This document shows positions 1-9,845 of a DNA stretch of 46,382 nt, in pieces. The notes beneath the pieces were generated by a model. It made no database searches. It was not told the origin of the DNA and was given only the letters and a program-made list of their open reading frames with translations. Position numbers and translations under genes: made by a program. The DNA is from Jaenimonas drosophilae (Eukaryota > Euglenozoa > Kinetoplastea > Trypanosomatida > Trypanosomatidae): assembly GCA_030849065.1 (NCBI GenBank), contig JASAON010001520.1, positions 1-46,382 on the forward strand. The letters are read 5' to 3'. Numbering within the stretch: the first letter of the stretch is position 1; the number at the start of each line of letters is the position of its first letter.

Positions 1-246
1 GTTGCCAAGGATGAGGAGGAGGCCGTGACCCTCGCCTTCCAGCAGGCCGAGCGCTTCCTCGCCGTGCCGCAACAATCGCGTTGGATGTCGCGGGATATGA
101 TGCGTCGTGAGTACCTTCAGATGCTTGCCTCCAACGAGGACCGCACCTATGACTCTGACTTCGTCACGCAGATGATCTCCAGCCCAGAGGTGCAGAAGAA
201 TCTGGGCTCCTACCTTGACCGACTCAAGGGAAAGCTGCGTAAGTAA
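1..246 (+). CDS. 3' end of an unidentified protein (5' partial)
   Basis: The reading frame is open from base 1 and ends at TAA (244-246), leaving 81 C-terminal residues of a longer protein. The visible part is charged and probably helical: an acidic start (KDEEEA), a middle with SRDMMRREYLQML, and a strongly basic end (LDRLKGKLRK). No domain is recognisable. The GTG at 25 is internal, not a start. A gene this close to the window edge on the same strand as everything else fits the unidirectional array. Function unknown. Confidence 0.75.
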   Translation, partial: VAKDEEEAVTLAFQQAERFLAVPQQSRWMSRDMMRREYLQMLASNEDRTYDSDFVTQMISSPEVQKNLGSYLDRLKGKLRK

Positions 247-633
247 AGGGTGGTGGTGGTGGGTGGGTGACTTCACAGAAGATGCGTGAATCTGTGGTCG
301 CTGTATCGTTGTGATGCCGTGAGGGGGTAAGACTGTGGTACTTGATCCATTGCCCAGTTTCTTCACCACGCCACAAAATAACTAAACGTTTTCTCACATA
401 TCTCAACAAGTGTTCATCGGCTTTTGGTTGTTTTGTAGTGGATGGAATTGTGTTGGTACCTGATGATTTGCTGTTGTGAATGTACCTTCTTTATTCCTAT
501 TTCATTTTTTTTCTTGTTCTGATCAGCTCTCCGTTGTGGGGATTGCAGTGAGGCCCCACCCTGTACATTTCTCATTTGAACGACGGAGGACGGATTGCCT
601 TCTCCCAGTGAACTGACTGCAGCCACTGATTGC
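247..633 (+). other. Intergenic spacer with pyrimidine tract
   Basis: It holds a G/T-rich 3' UTR-like stretch (247-330) and a pyrimidine-rich run at about 484-520 followed by AG at 525-526. This is a plausible trans-splice acceptor for the gene starting at 634. No small gene is supported. Confidence 0.5.
484..526 (+). promoter_or_regulatory. Candidate polypyrimidine tract and splice acceptor
   Basis: A T/C-rich run including eight consecutive T leads to the AG at 525-526. The next in-frame ATG of the following gene is at 634. A second AG (547-548, TGCAG) is an alternative. Confidence 0.4.
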
Positions 634-1794
634 ATGTTAAAGTACCAACGGCTTCTGGAACAGCTGTCTGTGAGCGATGATGATACCGGCAACAGTACCA
701 GCGCGTCTTCCGACGGAAATGTAGATGCAAGCCCTCGTATGCAGCTCAATACCATGTACTACGCGAGCAGTGAAGAGGATAGTACGAGCAGCCTCACCAG
801 CTCGGACACATGTGATGAGAGCGCCGCGAGCTACTGCCGTGCCACTTCTCTTCACCACAACAACAGGCCACCCAACGTCCTCCCATTCGTCTCTCCAGCA
901 TCTTCACCAGATCAGCACTCACCCTTGCGCTTCTCCGTAAACTCGTCTCCAAGCCACCAGCGAACGGCACGTCGGCCATCTGCATCTGCCTCTACTTCGG
1001 CCTGTTGTGGCATGGCGCCAAAGCTTCATGGGCAGCTTCCGCCCTCAACCAACAGGATGGGCCCGAGCTCTGTGAGTGAATCCACACCTCTGCAATCCTC
1101 CGGAGCAGCCTTGACGAGCAGCGGTGCTCCTGACACAATAACGGCATCTACCACACATTTGATCAAGGTGACCAGTACGACGGAAGAGATACAACTGCAC
1201 AAGTGCACGTCTTCTTCATCATCCATGGATAGCGCAACTGATTATGGCAGTGTGAGCGAAACACCCTCTGCGATGCGCGAGCGATGGCTTCGGTGTGAGC
1301 CCCTCTTTGGTCCTGTCGTGGTATCGGAGTGTGGCAGCGCCGTGACGAGCGGCCGCAGCAGTCGGCGTACGAGTTGGTTTAGCGGCCAACCCGCTCCTCC
1401 AGTACTGACAACACCATTTGCGAAGCGTAGAGATCTGCAACGAGCCGGAGAACTCTTTGCTCGGCGAAGACGCATGTTTGGCCACTGCGGTGTACGAAAG
1501 CCCCACACCGCCACAGCTTCATCCCCAATGGTTTGCCCAGTGAATTCTTCTTTTGCATCTACCGCGCGTGATGTGCCTCATCGAACATGCCCCACCAATC
1601 TTGCCGTAACGGTAAGGCTTGGCTCGCCAATCAAGCCAACGGAGCAGCGTTGCAGCCTTCCTCCTGTGGCGCCAAAGTCATCTCCCGGAAGCCCCAACGG
1701 TCCACCATCTACACCAGGCCGTGGTCGTCAGCTCTGCGCAATGGTGGATGATGACGATGATGATGATGCTGAGAGGCTCATCGACTGGGGCTAG
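634..1794 (+). CDS. Ser/Thr-rich hypothetical protein with acidic C-terminus
   Basis: A protein of 386 residues that I do not recognise. The frame is open further upstream, but the only upstream initiator would be a TTG at 595, so the ATG at 634 (MLKYQRLLEQLSV) is chosen. After a short N-terminal segment that could be helical, the chain is dominated by Ser, Thr, Pro and Ala and looks disordered. A more structured island around residues 210-295 contains ERWLRCEPLFGP and a basic patch (LFARRRRMFG). The C-terminus has a run of seven Asp followed by AERLIDWG, encoded by a GAT/GAC repeat. Such a protein could be a phosphorylated scaffold, but that is a guess. Confidence 0.7.
   Translation: MLKYQRLLEQLSVSDDDTGNSTSASSDGNVDASPRMQLNTMYYASSEEDSTSSLTSSDTCDESAASYCRATSLHHNNRPPNVLPFVSPASSPDQHSPLRFSVNSSPSHQRTARRPSASASTSACCGMAPKLHGQLPPSTNRMGPSSVSESTPLQSSGAALTSSGAPDTITASTTHLIKVTSTTEEIQLHKCTSSSSSMDSATDYGSVSETPSAMRERWLRCEPLFGPVVVSECGSAVTSGRSSRRTSWFSGQPAPPVLTTPFAKRRDLQRAGELFARRRRMFGHCGVRKPHTATASSPMVCPVNSSFASTARDVPHRTCPTNLAVTVRLGSPIKPTEQRCSLPPVAPKSSPGSPNGPPSTPGRGRQLCAMVDDDDDDDAERLIDWG
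1747..1769 (+). repeat. GAT/GAC codon run encoding poly-Asp
   Basis: A short trinucleotide run near the 3' end of the Ser/Thr-rich gene. It is in frame and encodes the poly-Asp tail, so length variation would change only the acidic stretch. Confidence 0.7.
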
Positions 1795-2374
1795 GTCTTG
1801 CACATCCATTCGCATTGGAGTACTCTACGACGCAACACGTGGAAAGCGGAAGACGTTCCATCTTCACTGGTTGTGATGCACTCATGTATGCTAGTATGAT
1901 GATGGGAATCAATTTAGAAAGCACCATTCATCTCTTTTTTTGTATTCGTTTGCTGCTTCTGACTTTCTACCTCTTTCCTTGGAGTGCATTGAGGTGTTGG
2001 TTGCCCAATGCTCCTACTTCTTTGTGGCGTGTTATGTGAATCAAGTGTACGTTGTACTTTTCTTTTTCCTGTTTCCTGTTTCCTTTTCTCTTACTTGTGT
2101 CATGGTACCTTGATACCACTGCTGTTGTAGAGGGAGGTGCTGGACGTACGTCTATGCGCGTGCTTGATGCCACTCCACTTCCTCCCCATTCCCCAAAACA
2201 ACTAGTAGTAGATGTCTTAACATCTGCGTGCATCTTCACCACCGTGGTGCTTCACGTCATGCAAGGTGGTAACTATCCTATTTTTTTTTCCCTCTTTTAT
2301 ATATCTCCTGTAGATCTGTGCTGGAATCTCTATCAACTTTAACGCATCCATTTATACGTCACGGTGCAATAAAG
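1795..2374 (+). other. Intergenic spacer
   Basis: The first half is T-rich 3' UTR-like sequence with no supported gene. The end holds the pyrimidine tract and acceptor of the next gene. Short open frames here begin at TTG or GTG or lack an acceptor. Confidence 0.5.
2276..2313 (+). promoter_or_regulatory. Candidate polypyrimidine tract and splice acceptor
   Basis: A run of T followed by CCCTC, more T and CTCCTG ends in TAG at 2311-2313. It lies about 60 bases before the ATG at 2375, a typical kinetoplastid spacing. Confidence 0.6.
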
Positions 2375-5300
2375 ATGCAGTCAGTCTCTGCTGTTGTGAG
2401 TATGCTGAAGGACCTCCCTTCTGCGGCTAGATGGAGCAAGATGCTTCAGGCTGGACGGGATATGGTGATGGATGCTGATTCTACGCGCCGTCGCAATCAA
2501 GCAAACGTTGTGCAGGCGCTGGCAACGTCATCGGTTCAATACGAGCGCATTCTTGCTGCTATGGCTCTGCGTGGGTGCCTCTCCATCACCCCATCTCCCT
2601 TAGAGGCCAAATCCGCCAAGACAACTGGTGATGATGCTGTTGCTATACTGCGTGATTCCATCAAGGCCCTTCTCTTGGATGAATCTCCACGAGTGCATCA
2701 GTTGGTCTTCGGGCCCGTACTGCATGCCTACTCCGACGAGGACCTCATGCCGATTTTAGATGGACTCACACTGACGTGCTTCTCTTCCATCTCCCGCTAC
2801 ATGGTGCGCAACCACATCAGGGAAGGGGTTCTGAAGACCATGTTTGATCGCAGCCGCAGCATTCGTGAGCCATCACACCTCAAGCGGGATATCCTACTCA
2901 TTTCTGGTGCCTCCCCTGAGGTGTTGAATGAGCTCGTTCCCACACCGCTCTCGCAGTGGACGCTCCCCACACGGGTGTTGGAGGGTCTCAGCGACCACCA
3001 GCCTGCGTGGATGCTCTCACGTCTCGTGAAGCAGCTGGACGAGGCGGTGGCAACCTCCGCATCCATCCCGGAAGGTCTTTCTCAAAACATTCAGACGACC
3101 TTGTATAGATTTTTATGCCCACGCCATCAATCCAATCATCGACGCGGTATTGATCTCATGACAAGCACCCTTCATCGTCTGGGTGCCTCCACAACGGTCA
3201 TGTCGCCCATCGTTCACATGGCCCTTGAGGTGGCAACGGTTGAGGTTTGCAAGTATGTTGTGAAGCGTGGAGATGTGTTCCGTGGAATGCAGCTGGCACT
3301 GTCATCGCGAATGTGGGTACGACTTCAACGCGAACATGATCTCTTGTTGAAGATGGTTGACCTAGAACTTCTTCCTGCGGTACACCGCCCGCGTACCTTT
3401 CGTGTGTTGCCAGCCTCTGTTCGCCGTGAGCTCTTTGAACATCGTCGTGAGCTTTTTGAACGCTCGGGTCAGGTGGTCATCTCCATTGACATTCTTCGGG
3501 CACTCCCCGACGAAGCCACTCGCCACTCCGAGGCCCTCCGAGCCTTTGAGCATGCCGATCTTCAGGGAGATATTTATCTCCGCCTGCCCTACCTCGGTCT
3601 TTTGCCATACCCGCAGCTTCTCCCGCTGGCACAGGAGTCGCTGACGAGTTCCAAACCTGAACTTCGGATTGCGGCGGCGGAGGTGGTGATGGAGAGCGTT
3701 CGATACCACCCTGAACATCTACCTGCTGTCTTGGAGTACTGCGAGAAGCGGTCCAAGGAGCAGGACCCGTGGCGCTACTCCGTCTTCTCTGGGCTGTGCA
3801 AAGTGCCGAAGAGCAACTGGGCCACACAAGACCTCCGCGCTCCGCTTGGACGTATGATTGAGGCAGGCACAAAAGCAGTAGATTTCAGTGAGTCCACCAA
3901 TGCCGCTATGCAGCACCTGTTGGTACGTATGCTGGATGCTCATCCAGAGTTTGCTCTGGAGCAGCTTCTCACCCTTATTCATCGCAACGCCACCTTCTAC
4001 GGTGGGGATCATCTTCGCCAGTCTTCCCGCGCTTCGCAAAAGTGTTTCGTCTTGGGTGTGCAACCACTAATGCTCCAGTGGCTGCGAAAGGTGAAGCATT
4101 CGGAGCTGAACTACTTCCTGGGTACCTTGTTCGACGATGTACTTCGGCCACTGCGCATGGAGCTTCAACCCTTCATGGTGGCCTGCTTGCGTTCTCCCAA
4201 CGCACGTCTAGCCACCAAGGGCTTTGAGATGCTCTACACATTCTTCCCTGGTGAAGCTGTGGAGCTCGTTCCATCCTTGGTGGCTAAGGAGCCTGATTGG
4301 ATGCTCCATGCGATTGTGAAGCGTATTGTTGAGGTGCACCTACAAGGAGATGTGCTGGAGCCTTTTCTCATTCCAGTAGAAAATTTCGAAGGCCGTTTTC
4401 AGACGGAGATTTATGGCTCGTCGGTGGATCACTACATTCACTTCTCCCACATGCATCTGTGGACGTCATCGGCTCAATCAAAATACGCCAACACGTTGTT
4501 GCGCCTTATTCAGACAAAGCGCGTGGAGCACTTTTACCAAACACGTTCGGTCATCCAACGACTTGGCCGTTTGCCCTCCGTCCCGTTGTCTGAGACCCTT
4601 GCAACGCTCGTTGTCGAGGATGCCGAAGATGAACTGCAGCGCAATTTCAGCATTCGCTGTTTGGCTTACTGCTCCGACGCGGCTTCTCTCAATCTATTGG
4701 CCGAGGCGATGAATGATGGCCGCTCTCGCGATGCCGTTATTTCCATTCGACGGAGGTTGCGGAATGTGCAGGTGGAGAGGGCGCTGGAGCTCCTTTCACC
4801 CATTCTCAACAAGGAGAAGCAGCTCGTTACCCTTCAAAAGGAAATCTGCCGCTTTGTGGGTGATTTGGCGGACCAACGTGCGTTGTACTTCCTGACGGAG
4901 TTTGCATCACGTGACCTTCACCGAGATGTTTTTGTGGCACTGCTACGTGGACTGTGGAACTACCTGGACGAGGAGCCAACGTGGGTCTTCTTTGAAAAGG
5001 CAGCGTCAGACACCCGTGTGGATGCCTGCATTGCGGTGTGTAGCATCCCCGATGAGCAGATGCGCAAGCCATGGCAACAGGAGCGCTTTGCACGTCTGAT
5101 GGTGAAGCTGCTGCAGCATGAACGCAGCGAGGTGCAGCGTTCTGCCATTAGCCGCATCATGTCCAGTTCGGACTCCTCTCTGGACTTCAACTTCATCCAT
5201 GATGCCCTCTTCCCCATCCTCCAGCGTCGTGAGTTTACCAACAACACAACGTGGGCACTCATCAAGATGCCGTCGCTGCAGGCAAATACCTTTGTGCAGC

Positions 5301-5815
5301 ACGTCATGCAGCTTGCTTCTGATATTCTTCTGCGTACGGTCGTAGAGGTTCTGGAATCTTCCATGCGTCACGCAAGCACCCAGCAACGAGAGTCGCGTGA
5401 AGCTATCATGTCTGCCCTCATCACCGCTCTTCTGCGTGAGCGACGCCAACCAAGTCTTGCGGTGCAGCTCGTCATGTGCCATTCATCACCTTCCTACTTG
5501 ATCAATACCTTTTCAGAGATGGAATCACTTGGTTTGCTGCATCCTGGAGCAATGGGTACAGCAGTGCGCCTCATTAGCGGAAACAGTTCGTTCCTGCAGG
5601 GTAAGTCACTGGAGGAGCTAGAGAAGGTGGAGCGTGATCAACTACGTGCACATGCTCAACCGTTTATGCGTCGCCTGGGCTTGGCTCTGTTGGTTTGCGT
5701 GTCGTGGAAGTCAGGCTGGAACAGTGAGCGTCGAACGGCACTTGATCGATACCGCACCGATGAGGATCTGTGGGTTTCTGGAGATGCACGAATGGAAGAT
5801 GTCGCTGAGGAATGA
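2375..5815 (+). CDS. Large helical repeat protein (HEAT/ARM-like), function unknown
   Basis: A protein of 1146 residues. The frame runs upstream to a GTG at 2318, but that is only five bases after the acceptor AG, so the ATG at 2375 (MQSVSAVVSMLKD) is the start. The chain is rich in Leu, Ala, Arg and Glu in amphipathic segments about 30-40 residues apart. Examples are the stretches around LTSSKPELRIAAAEVVM and LRSPNARLATKGFEML, which look like HEAT-type helical hairpins. No signal peptide, membrane span or catalytic motif is visible. A solenoid scaffold or adaptor role is inferred from the repeat character only. Confidence is high that it is a gene, low on function. It ends at TGA and has no obvious frameshift. 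Confidence 0.85.
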   Translation: MQSVSAVVSMLKDLPSAARWSKMLQAGRDMVMDADSTRRRNQANVVQALATSSVQYERILAAMALRGCLSITPSPLEAKSAKTTGDDAVAILRDSIKALLLDESPRVHQLVFGPVLHAYSDEDLMPILDGLTLTCFSSISRYMVRNHIREGVLKTMFDRSRSIREPSHLKRDILLISGASPEVLNELVPTPLSQWTLPTRVLEGLSDHQPAWMLSRLVKQLDEAVATSASIPEGLSQNIQTTLYRFLCPRHQSNHRRGIDLMTSTLHRLGASTTVMSPIVHMALEVATVEVCKYVVKRGDVFRGMQLALSSRMWVRLQREHDLLLKMVDLELLPAVHRPRTFRVLPASVRRELFEHRRELFERSGQVVISIDILRALPDEATRHSEALRAFEHADLQGDIYLRLPYLGLLPYPQLLPLAQESLTSSKPELRIAAAEVVMESVRYHPEHLPAVLEYCEKRSKEQDPWRYSVFSGLCKVPKSNWATQDLRAPLGRMIEAGTKAVDFSESTNAAMQHLLVRMLDAHPEFALEQLLTLIHRNATFYGGDHLRQSSRASQKCFVLGVQPLMLQWLRKVKHSELNYFLGTLFDDVLRPLRMELQPFMVACLRSPNARLATKGFEMLYTFFPGEAVELVPSLVAKEPDWMLHAIVKRIVEVHLQGDVLEPFLIPVENFEGRFQTEIYGSSVDHYIHFSHMHLWTSSAQSKYANTLLRLIQTKRVEHFYQTRSVIQRLGRLPSVPLSETLATLVVEDAEDELQRNFSIRCLAYCSDAASLNLLAEAMNDGRSRDAVISIRRRLRNVQVERALELLSPILNKEKQLVTLQKEICRFVGDLADQRALYFLTEFASRDLHRDVFVALLRGLWNYLDEEPTWVFFEKAASDTRVDACIAVCSIPDEQMRKPWQQERFARLMVKLLQHERSEVQRSAISRIMSSSDSSLDFNFIHDALFPILQRREFTNNTTWALIKMPSLQANTFVQHVMQLASDILLRTVVEVLESSMRHASTQQRESREAIMSALITALLRERRQPSLAVQLVMCHSSPSYLINTFSEMESLGLLHPGAMGTAVRLISGNSSFLQGKSLEELEKVERDQLRAHAQPFMRRLGLALLVCVSWKSGWNSERRTALDRYRTDEDLWVSGDARMEDVAEE

Positions 5816-6311
5816 GGCCCTTCTTCACAATACAGTTGCTCTTCGATTTTATGGACATGAGCTCACGTATTCTTTGACGTTTTGTTTTGTTTTCTCTTTG
5901 CTAGCGACGATTTCTGTGCTGCGAGTTGCGCCAAATTCGGATATGCCAATGAAGTAGAACGTGTGTCATGCTGACGCCAATCGATGGCAGATCACGTCAA
6001 ACGTATCTGAGAATATATGCATTCGAAAGACTATCTCTTTTTCTTGGATTCACATCCCCCTATTTATCTCAACCTTGGTCATTTCGTGTAGCCACACGCA
6101 CACAACTTCGTGAATACCAAAACCCACAGTACCAACGCACATGATTTACGTAGGATGCCATCATGAGGTATCTACGGCACCTTGGCGTTGATCAGTGTTG
6201 AGAGGTGTATCCAGTTGCTCTCTTGCTAATTCCAACTCTTTCTTGTTTCTTCACGAAGTTGCTTCACAACATCACACTTACTCAACTTCAACTACAACTC
6301 CAACAAGGCTC
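5816..6311 (+). other. Intergenic spacer
   Basis: 3' UTR-like T-rich sequence followed by the pyrimidine tract of the first AKR gene. No gene is supported here. Confidence 0.5.
6222..6258 (+). promoter_or_regulatory. Candidate polypyrimidine tract and splice acceptor
   Basis: A C/T-rich run ends in the AG at 6257-6258, 53 bases before the ATG at 6312. This supports the shorter start over the in-frame GTG at 6195. Confidence 0.5.
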
Positions 6312-7163
6312 ATGTCTTCTCTCACCTCTGCCCTTACCTTGGCCAACGGCGTCAAGATGCCCCTCTTTGGCCTTGGCACGTGGCAAAGTGCGTGTGGCGA
6401 GGAAACCGAGAACGCCGTCAAGTGGGCATTGGAGGCTGGATACCGCCACATTGACACCGCTGCCGTGTACAAGAATGAGGAGAGCGTTGGTGCTGGCATT
6501 CGTGCGTCTGGTGTGCCACGTGATCAAATCTTCGTCACAACGAAGCTGTGGAACTCCGATCAGGGTTATGAGAGCACCTTGGAGGCCTTCGAGACGAGCC
6601 GCAAGAAGCTTGGCCTCGAGTACGTGGACCTCTACCTCATCCACTGGCCTCGTGGAGATGCCAACATTGCCAAGGATGGCAAGAAGTACCTTGACACGTG
6701 GCGTGCCTTTGAGAAGCTCTACGCTGACAAGAAGGTACGAGCCATTGGTATCTCCAACTTCCACGAGAAGCACATTGAGGATGTTCTTGCCGTGTGCAAG
6801 GTTGCTCCCATGGTGAATCAGGTGGAGCTTCACCCACTCTTCAACCAGGCCCCTCTCCGTGCCTACTGCAAGAGCAAGAATATTGCCGTCACGGCTTGGT
6901 CTCCGCTGGGTCAAGGAAAGCTTCTGGCCCACCCCCTTCTTCAGGAGATTGCCACGAAGCACAAGCGTACACCTGCACAGGTCATTCTCCGCTGGGATCT
7001 GCAGCAAGACATCATCACCATCCCCAAGTCCGTCCATAAGGAGCGCATCCTTCAAAATGCCGACCTCTACAACTTTGAGCTCACGGCAGAGGATATCCAG
7101 AAGATCAACGGTATGGAGGAGGGAAGCCGCTACGGCCCCAACCCTGAGTTGGCAGATTTCTAA
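6312..7163 (+). CDS. PGFS: Aldo-keto reductase, prostaglandin F synthase type (copy 1)
   Basis: A 283-residue cytosolic NADPH-dependent aldo-keto reductase, close to the usual 275-285 residues of kinetoplastid prostaglandin F synthases. The canonical AKR tetrad falls at its textbook numbering: Asp48 and Tyr53 ([10 protein letters not shown]), Lys78 (TTKLWN) and His111 (LIHWP). NADPH-side motifs are present ([30 protein letters not shown]). The family reduces aldehydes and ketones; members in trypanosomes and Leishmania convert PGH2 to PGF2alpha. That substrate is inherited from family knowledge and not proved by sequence. The ATG at 6312 follows a splice acceptor. A tandem paralogue lies 566 bases downstream. 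Confidence 0.93.
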   Translation: MSSLTSALTLANGVKMPLFGLGTWQSACGEETENAVKWALEAGYRHIDTAAVYKNEESVGAGIRASGVPRDQIFVTTKLWNSDQGYESTLEAFETSRKKLGLEYVDLYLIHWPRGDANIAKDGKKYLDTWRAFEKLYADKKVRAIGISNFHEKHIEDVLAVCKVAPMVNQVELHPLFNQAPLRAYCKSKNIAVTAWSPLGQGKLLAHPLLQEIATKHKRTPAQVILRWDLQQDIITIPKSVHKERILQNADLYNFELTAEDIQKINGMEEGSRYGPNPELADF

Positions 7164-7729
7164 ATGTGAATTGAAGTACTGCTCGTGAAGCGCTACCGCG
7201 GATCTCACGGCACACACATGACAAATGCTGTTATGAACGGGTGGTGGTAGCGTTGGAGCGTTTCTGTTTCTATTTCATTGGGATGTGAGGTGCTACAATG
7301 GTTCAACCATCATCATTGCCCACATAAGATGGAGTTCTGTCAAAGACTTTGATTTCCAGCGTGGTAACGAGCTTGGCGTCATGGTCGTGTTTGCGTCCAA
7401 TTTATTGTTTCATGGTAAAGTTTCCTCATTGAACATCGATTGGTGGGTGTTGCCATCTTTTTGCAACAACTTATGTGGAGAGCACGGCCAGTCCGTAGGG
7501 TCGCAATATCGATATCGTCATCCCCTCCTTTACTTCAATTGGGCAAAATGATTCTACGAAGAAGAAAATATGAGAATGTGGCAATGTTCGCTTATGCACG
7601 TTGTGACAGAGCGTCAACGTCACGTATCTTTTGTTTTGGATGTGTTGCAACTACCCACGCTTCATTCCATCTGCGTTTGTGCAAAGACTACTGAAGGTAT
7701 TTCATTTCACCCACCCAACACATCTCATC
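7164..7729 (+). other. Spacer between the two AKR copies
   Basis: No gene is supported. It holds the 3' UTR of copy 1 and a moderately T-rich lead-in to copy 2 (around 7624-7640). The spacer shows no obvious match to the sequence following copy 2, so any duplication has diverged outside the coding region. Confidence 0.45.
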
Positions 7730-8593
7730 ATGCTGTCCATCACTTCGACCGTGACTCTGTCAAATGGCGTTAAGATGCCCCTCTTTGGTCTCGGCACGTG
7801 GAAGAGCCCCTACGGCGAGGAAACCGAAAACGCCGTCAAGTGGGCGTTGGAGGCTGGATACCGCCACATTGACACCGCCTCACTCTACAAGAATGAGGAG
7901 AGTATTGGTGCCGCCATTCGTTCCTCTGACGTGCCGCGCGATCAAATCTTCGTCACAACGAAGCTGTGGAACTCCGATCAGGGCTACGAGAGCACCTTGG
8001 AGGCCTTCGAGACGAGCCGCAAGAAGCTTGGACTTGAGTACGTTGACCTCTACCTCATCCACTGGCCTCGTAGCGACGCCGCAATCGCCAAGGATGGTAA
8101 GAAGTATCTTGACACGTGGCGTGCCTTTGAGAAGCTCTACGCTGACAAGAAGGTCCGAGCCATTGGTGTTTCGAACTTCCAAGAACATCACATCGACGAT
8201 ATTCTTGCCGTGTGCAAGGTTGCTCCCATGGTGAATCAGGTGGAGCTTCACCCACTCTTCAACCAGGCCCCTCTCCGTGCCTACTGCAAGAGCAAGAACA
8301 TTGCCGTCACGGCCTGGGCTCCCTTGGGCAGAGGAAAGCCACTTACCCATCGCCCCATTCAGGAGATTGCGGCCAAGTACAGCCGAAGCCCTGCGCAGGT
8401 TGTTCTTCGCTGGGAGCTGCAGCAGGACATCATCACCATCCCCAAATCGGTCCGCCAGGAACGTATCGAGGAAAACGCCAATCTGTTTTCCTTCGTCTTG
8501 ACTTCAGAGGAGATGGATCGTATCAACGCCATGCACACGGGTGAACGGATTGGGCCAGACCCGGCCGTGTTTGATGTCCTTCCGGGCCAGTGA
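7730..8593 (+). CDS. PGFS: Aldo-keto reductase, prostaglandin F synthase type (copy 2)
   Basis: A 287-residue paralogue of the preceding gene. The tetrad is intact at the same positions (Asp48, Tyr53, Lys78, His111). The start is the ATG at 7730 ([16 protein letters not shown]); the in-frame extension to 7631 begins with TTG. The central part is almost identical in nucleotides to copy 1, for example from the GYEST region to the [12 protein letters not shown] region. The first dozen residues and the last third differ clearly ([26 protein letters not shown], and a longer C-terminus ending in VLPGQ). Both copies therefore look functional, with possible divergence in substrate preference, because the C-terminal loop shapes the AKR active site. 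Confidence 0.93.
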   Translation: MLSITSTVTLSNGVKMPLFGLGTWKSPYGEETENAVKWALEAGYRHIDTASLYKNEESIGAAIRSSDVPRDQIFVTTKLWNSDQGYESTLEAFETSRKKLGLEYVDLYLIHWPRSDAAIAKDGKKYLDTWRAFEKLYADKKVRAIGVSNFQEHHIDDILAVCKVAPMVNQVELHPLFNQAPLRAYCKSKNIAVTAWAPLGRGKPLTHRPIQEIAAKYSRSPAQVVLRWELQQDIITIPKSVRQERIEENANLFSFVLTSEEMDRINAMHTGERIGPDPAVFDVLPGQ

Positions 8594-9212
8594 TTCTTTC
8601 ATTCTTTATGTTGATGCAATTTTGCTGTTTCTATGTTAAGTACGACCGTGAAAAGGTTCCGTTATGTTGTCCTGCCGTGATGGAACAGAGGTCATACGAA
8701 AAGGTAATGTTTGCTGCTATCGTTGGGCGACAACGATGGCTTTCATGCCGACCACACCCTAAGGTCTTGGCCTCTGGTCCGTTTTCATTTTGTTCTTCTT
8801 GTTTTATGTTGGCAGTCTTGGCGTGAGACGACCAACTCATACTGCCTTTGCTCACTACGTGATTCTCCCTTTTCCACATCAAATATAGTGCGGTCGTGAA
8901 AGTGAACTTCTAACACGTACTCTCTTTGCTTTATGGTCATCACTGCAGATGTTCTGTGCGTAGCAGGCAACGCCGAGGGCTGCCTGTATCATTGGAAACA
9001 CTTCCAAATCTTGCATGTGGCTGATGTAGGTCCATTTTGCTGTATCTTCTTCCTTCTTCATGACAAGCAGCGGATCAAATGCATGCAGTGAAGTAGATTC
9101 ACGCTTGGAAATAGAACACAGATACCAGCAAGGTGAGCCGCCTCCATCAAGAAAAGCAGCTGAATCTTTTCATGATGAGTACACCGCCTGCATCACGACA
9201 ACGACTTCTGCG
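8594..9212 (+). other. Spacer upstream of the cullin/PIN array
   Basis: I see no gene. A 60-codon open frame from the ATG at 9060 overlaps the cullin-tail remnant and has no acceptor AG directly before it. The stretch may contain older, unrecognisable array sequence. Confidence 0.4.
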
Positions 9213-9290
9213 GATGATGATGTCATCATCAGTTCAACTTGAGTACTTACCCTAGCAAAGATTCACGTCTTTGTGTGTATTACCGTGAGG
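9213..9290 (+). pseudogene. Remnant of a third cullin copy (3' tail only)
   Basis: Around 9223-9264 the sequence matches the last codons, the TAG stop and the first 3' UTR bases of the two downstream cullin copies. It shares CATCATCAGT, then GAGTACTTACCCTAG against GAGTACATGCCCTAG, then CAAAGATTC. A further shared block, TTACCGTGAG, follows near 9280 and again after the intact cullin near 17701. Upstream of about 9220 no similarity to cullin coding sequence is visible, so the body of this copy is deleted or eroded. Confidence 0.6.
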
Positions 9291-9319
9291 GAGAGGAGTG
9301 ACGACGGTCAATTGTGGGA

Positions 9320-9340
9320 GTGCGAAGATAGCCTTCGCAC
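9320..9340. repeat. Short perfect inverted repeat (8-bp stem, 5-base loop)
   Basis: GTGCGAAG at 9320-9327 and CTTCGCAC at 9333-9340 are exact reverse complements separated by ATAGC. It lies between the cullin-tail remnant and the PIN remnant. A function is not implied; it may be chance. Confidence 0.5.
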
Positions 9341-9599
9341 GCACGGACGCACTAGTGGTTGATATTGGCGCGTGAAAAGTTGGTGGAGCTTCATTTATTA
9401 CGGATTATCAATTGTAAGAATTCGTCCACTTTCTTCATGATGCGTATGTGCTGCCCTCCAAATCAGGGAGTTCTGTATCATGCTGCGGTGGAGCGCACGT
9501 CATTCTATCGCTCCTCGAGTTTTTTTTAAAAAACTATTCGTAAGTATTTCGTATTGTATGTTGCTGGGTGAATTTAGGATAGGACTGAATTGTTTGGTC

Positions 9600-9674
9600 A
9601 TGACGACGTTCTATGTTTTTGACACGTGTGCAGGGCTCATTGACGGCATCCGCCTAGAGTTGGTGGAGATTTGA
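9600..9674 (+). pseudogene. PIN-domain gene remnant (N-terminal 24 codons)
   Basis: The ATG at 9600 opens a frame beginning MTTFYVFDTCAG and ending in TGA at 9674. It matches the start of the intact PIN gene (MTTVYVLDTCAW from 17986) through the IRLELVE / IRLDLVE segment, then diverges into stops. The first catalytic Asp is retained but the rest of the nuclease is gone. The sequence just upstream (TTGCTG...GTTTGGTC) also resembles the region before the intact gene. It is a broken duplicate that sits after the cullin-tail remnant, in the same order as the intact pair. Confidence 0.7.
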
Positions 9675-9845
9675 TGAACTTGTGTGGTAGCGCATCTACT
9701 TCTATGAGGGTAGGATGGTCTATGCCCTTTTCACACATCTGTTGTTTCATTCGTACAGACAGTCCGGATCGAAGAAGATGTTGTATCTGTATTTTCTTTT
9801 GCTCATCTAATCATTTTGAGCTGGTAGAACAAGTTGNTGTTTAAG

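Noticed and set aside
595..633. N-terminal extension of the Ser/Thr-rich protein from TTG 595
   Set aside because: No evidence for TTG initiation in this kind of genome; the ATG at 634 follows the acceptor region.
6288..7217. Long open frame of 309 codons on the - strand across the first AKR gene
   Set aside because: It is the antisense shadow of a well-conserved coding region with biased third positions. It has no family match, and every supported gene is on the + strand.
9060..9242. 60-codon open frame as an independent small gene
   Set aside because: Its 3' end coincides with the cullin-tail remnant in a different frame, and no acceptor lies between the T/C-rich run and its ATG.
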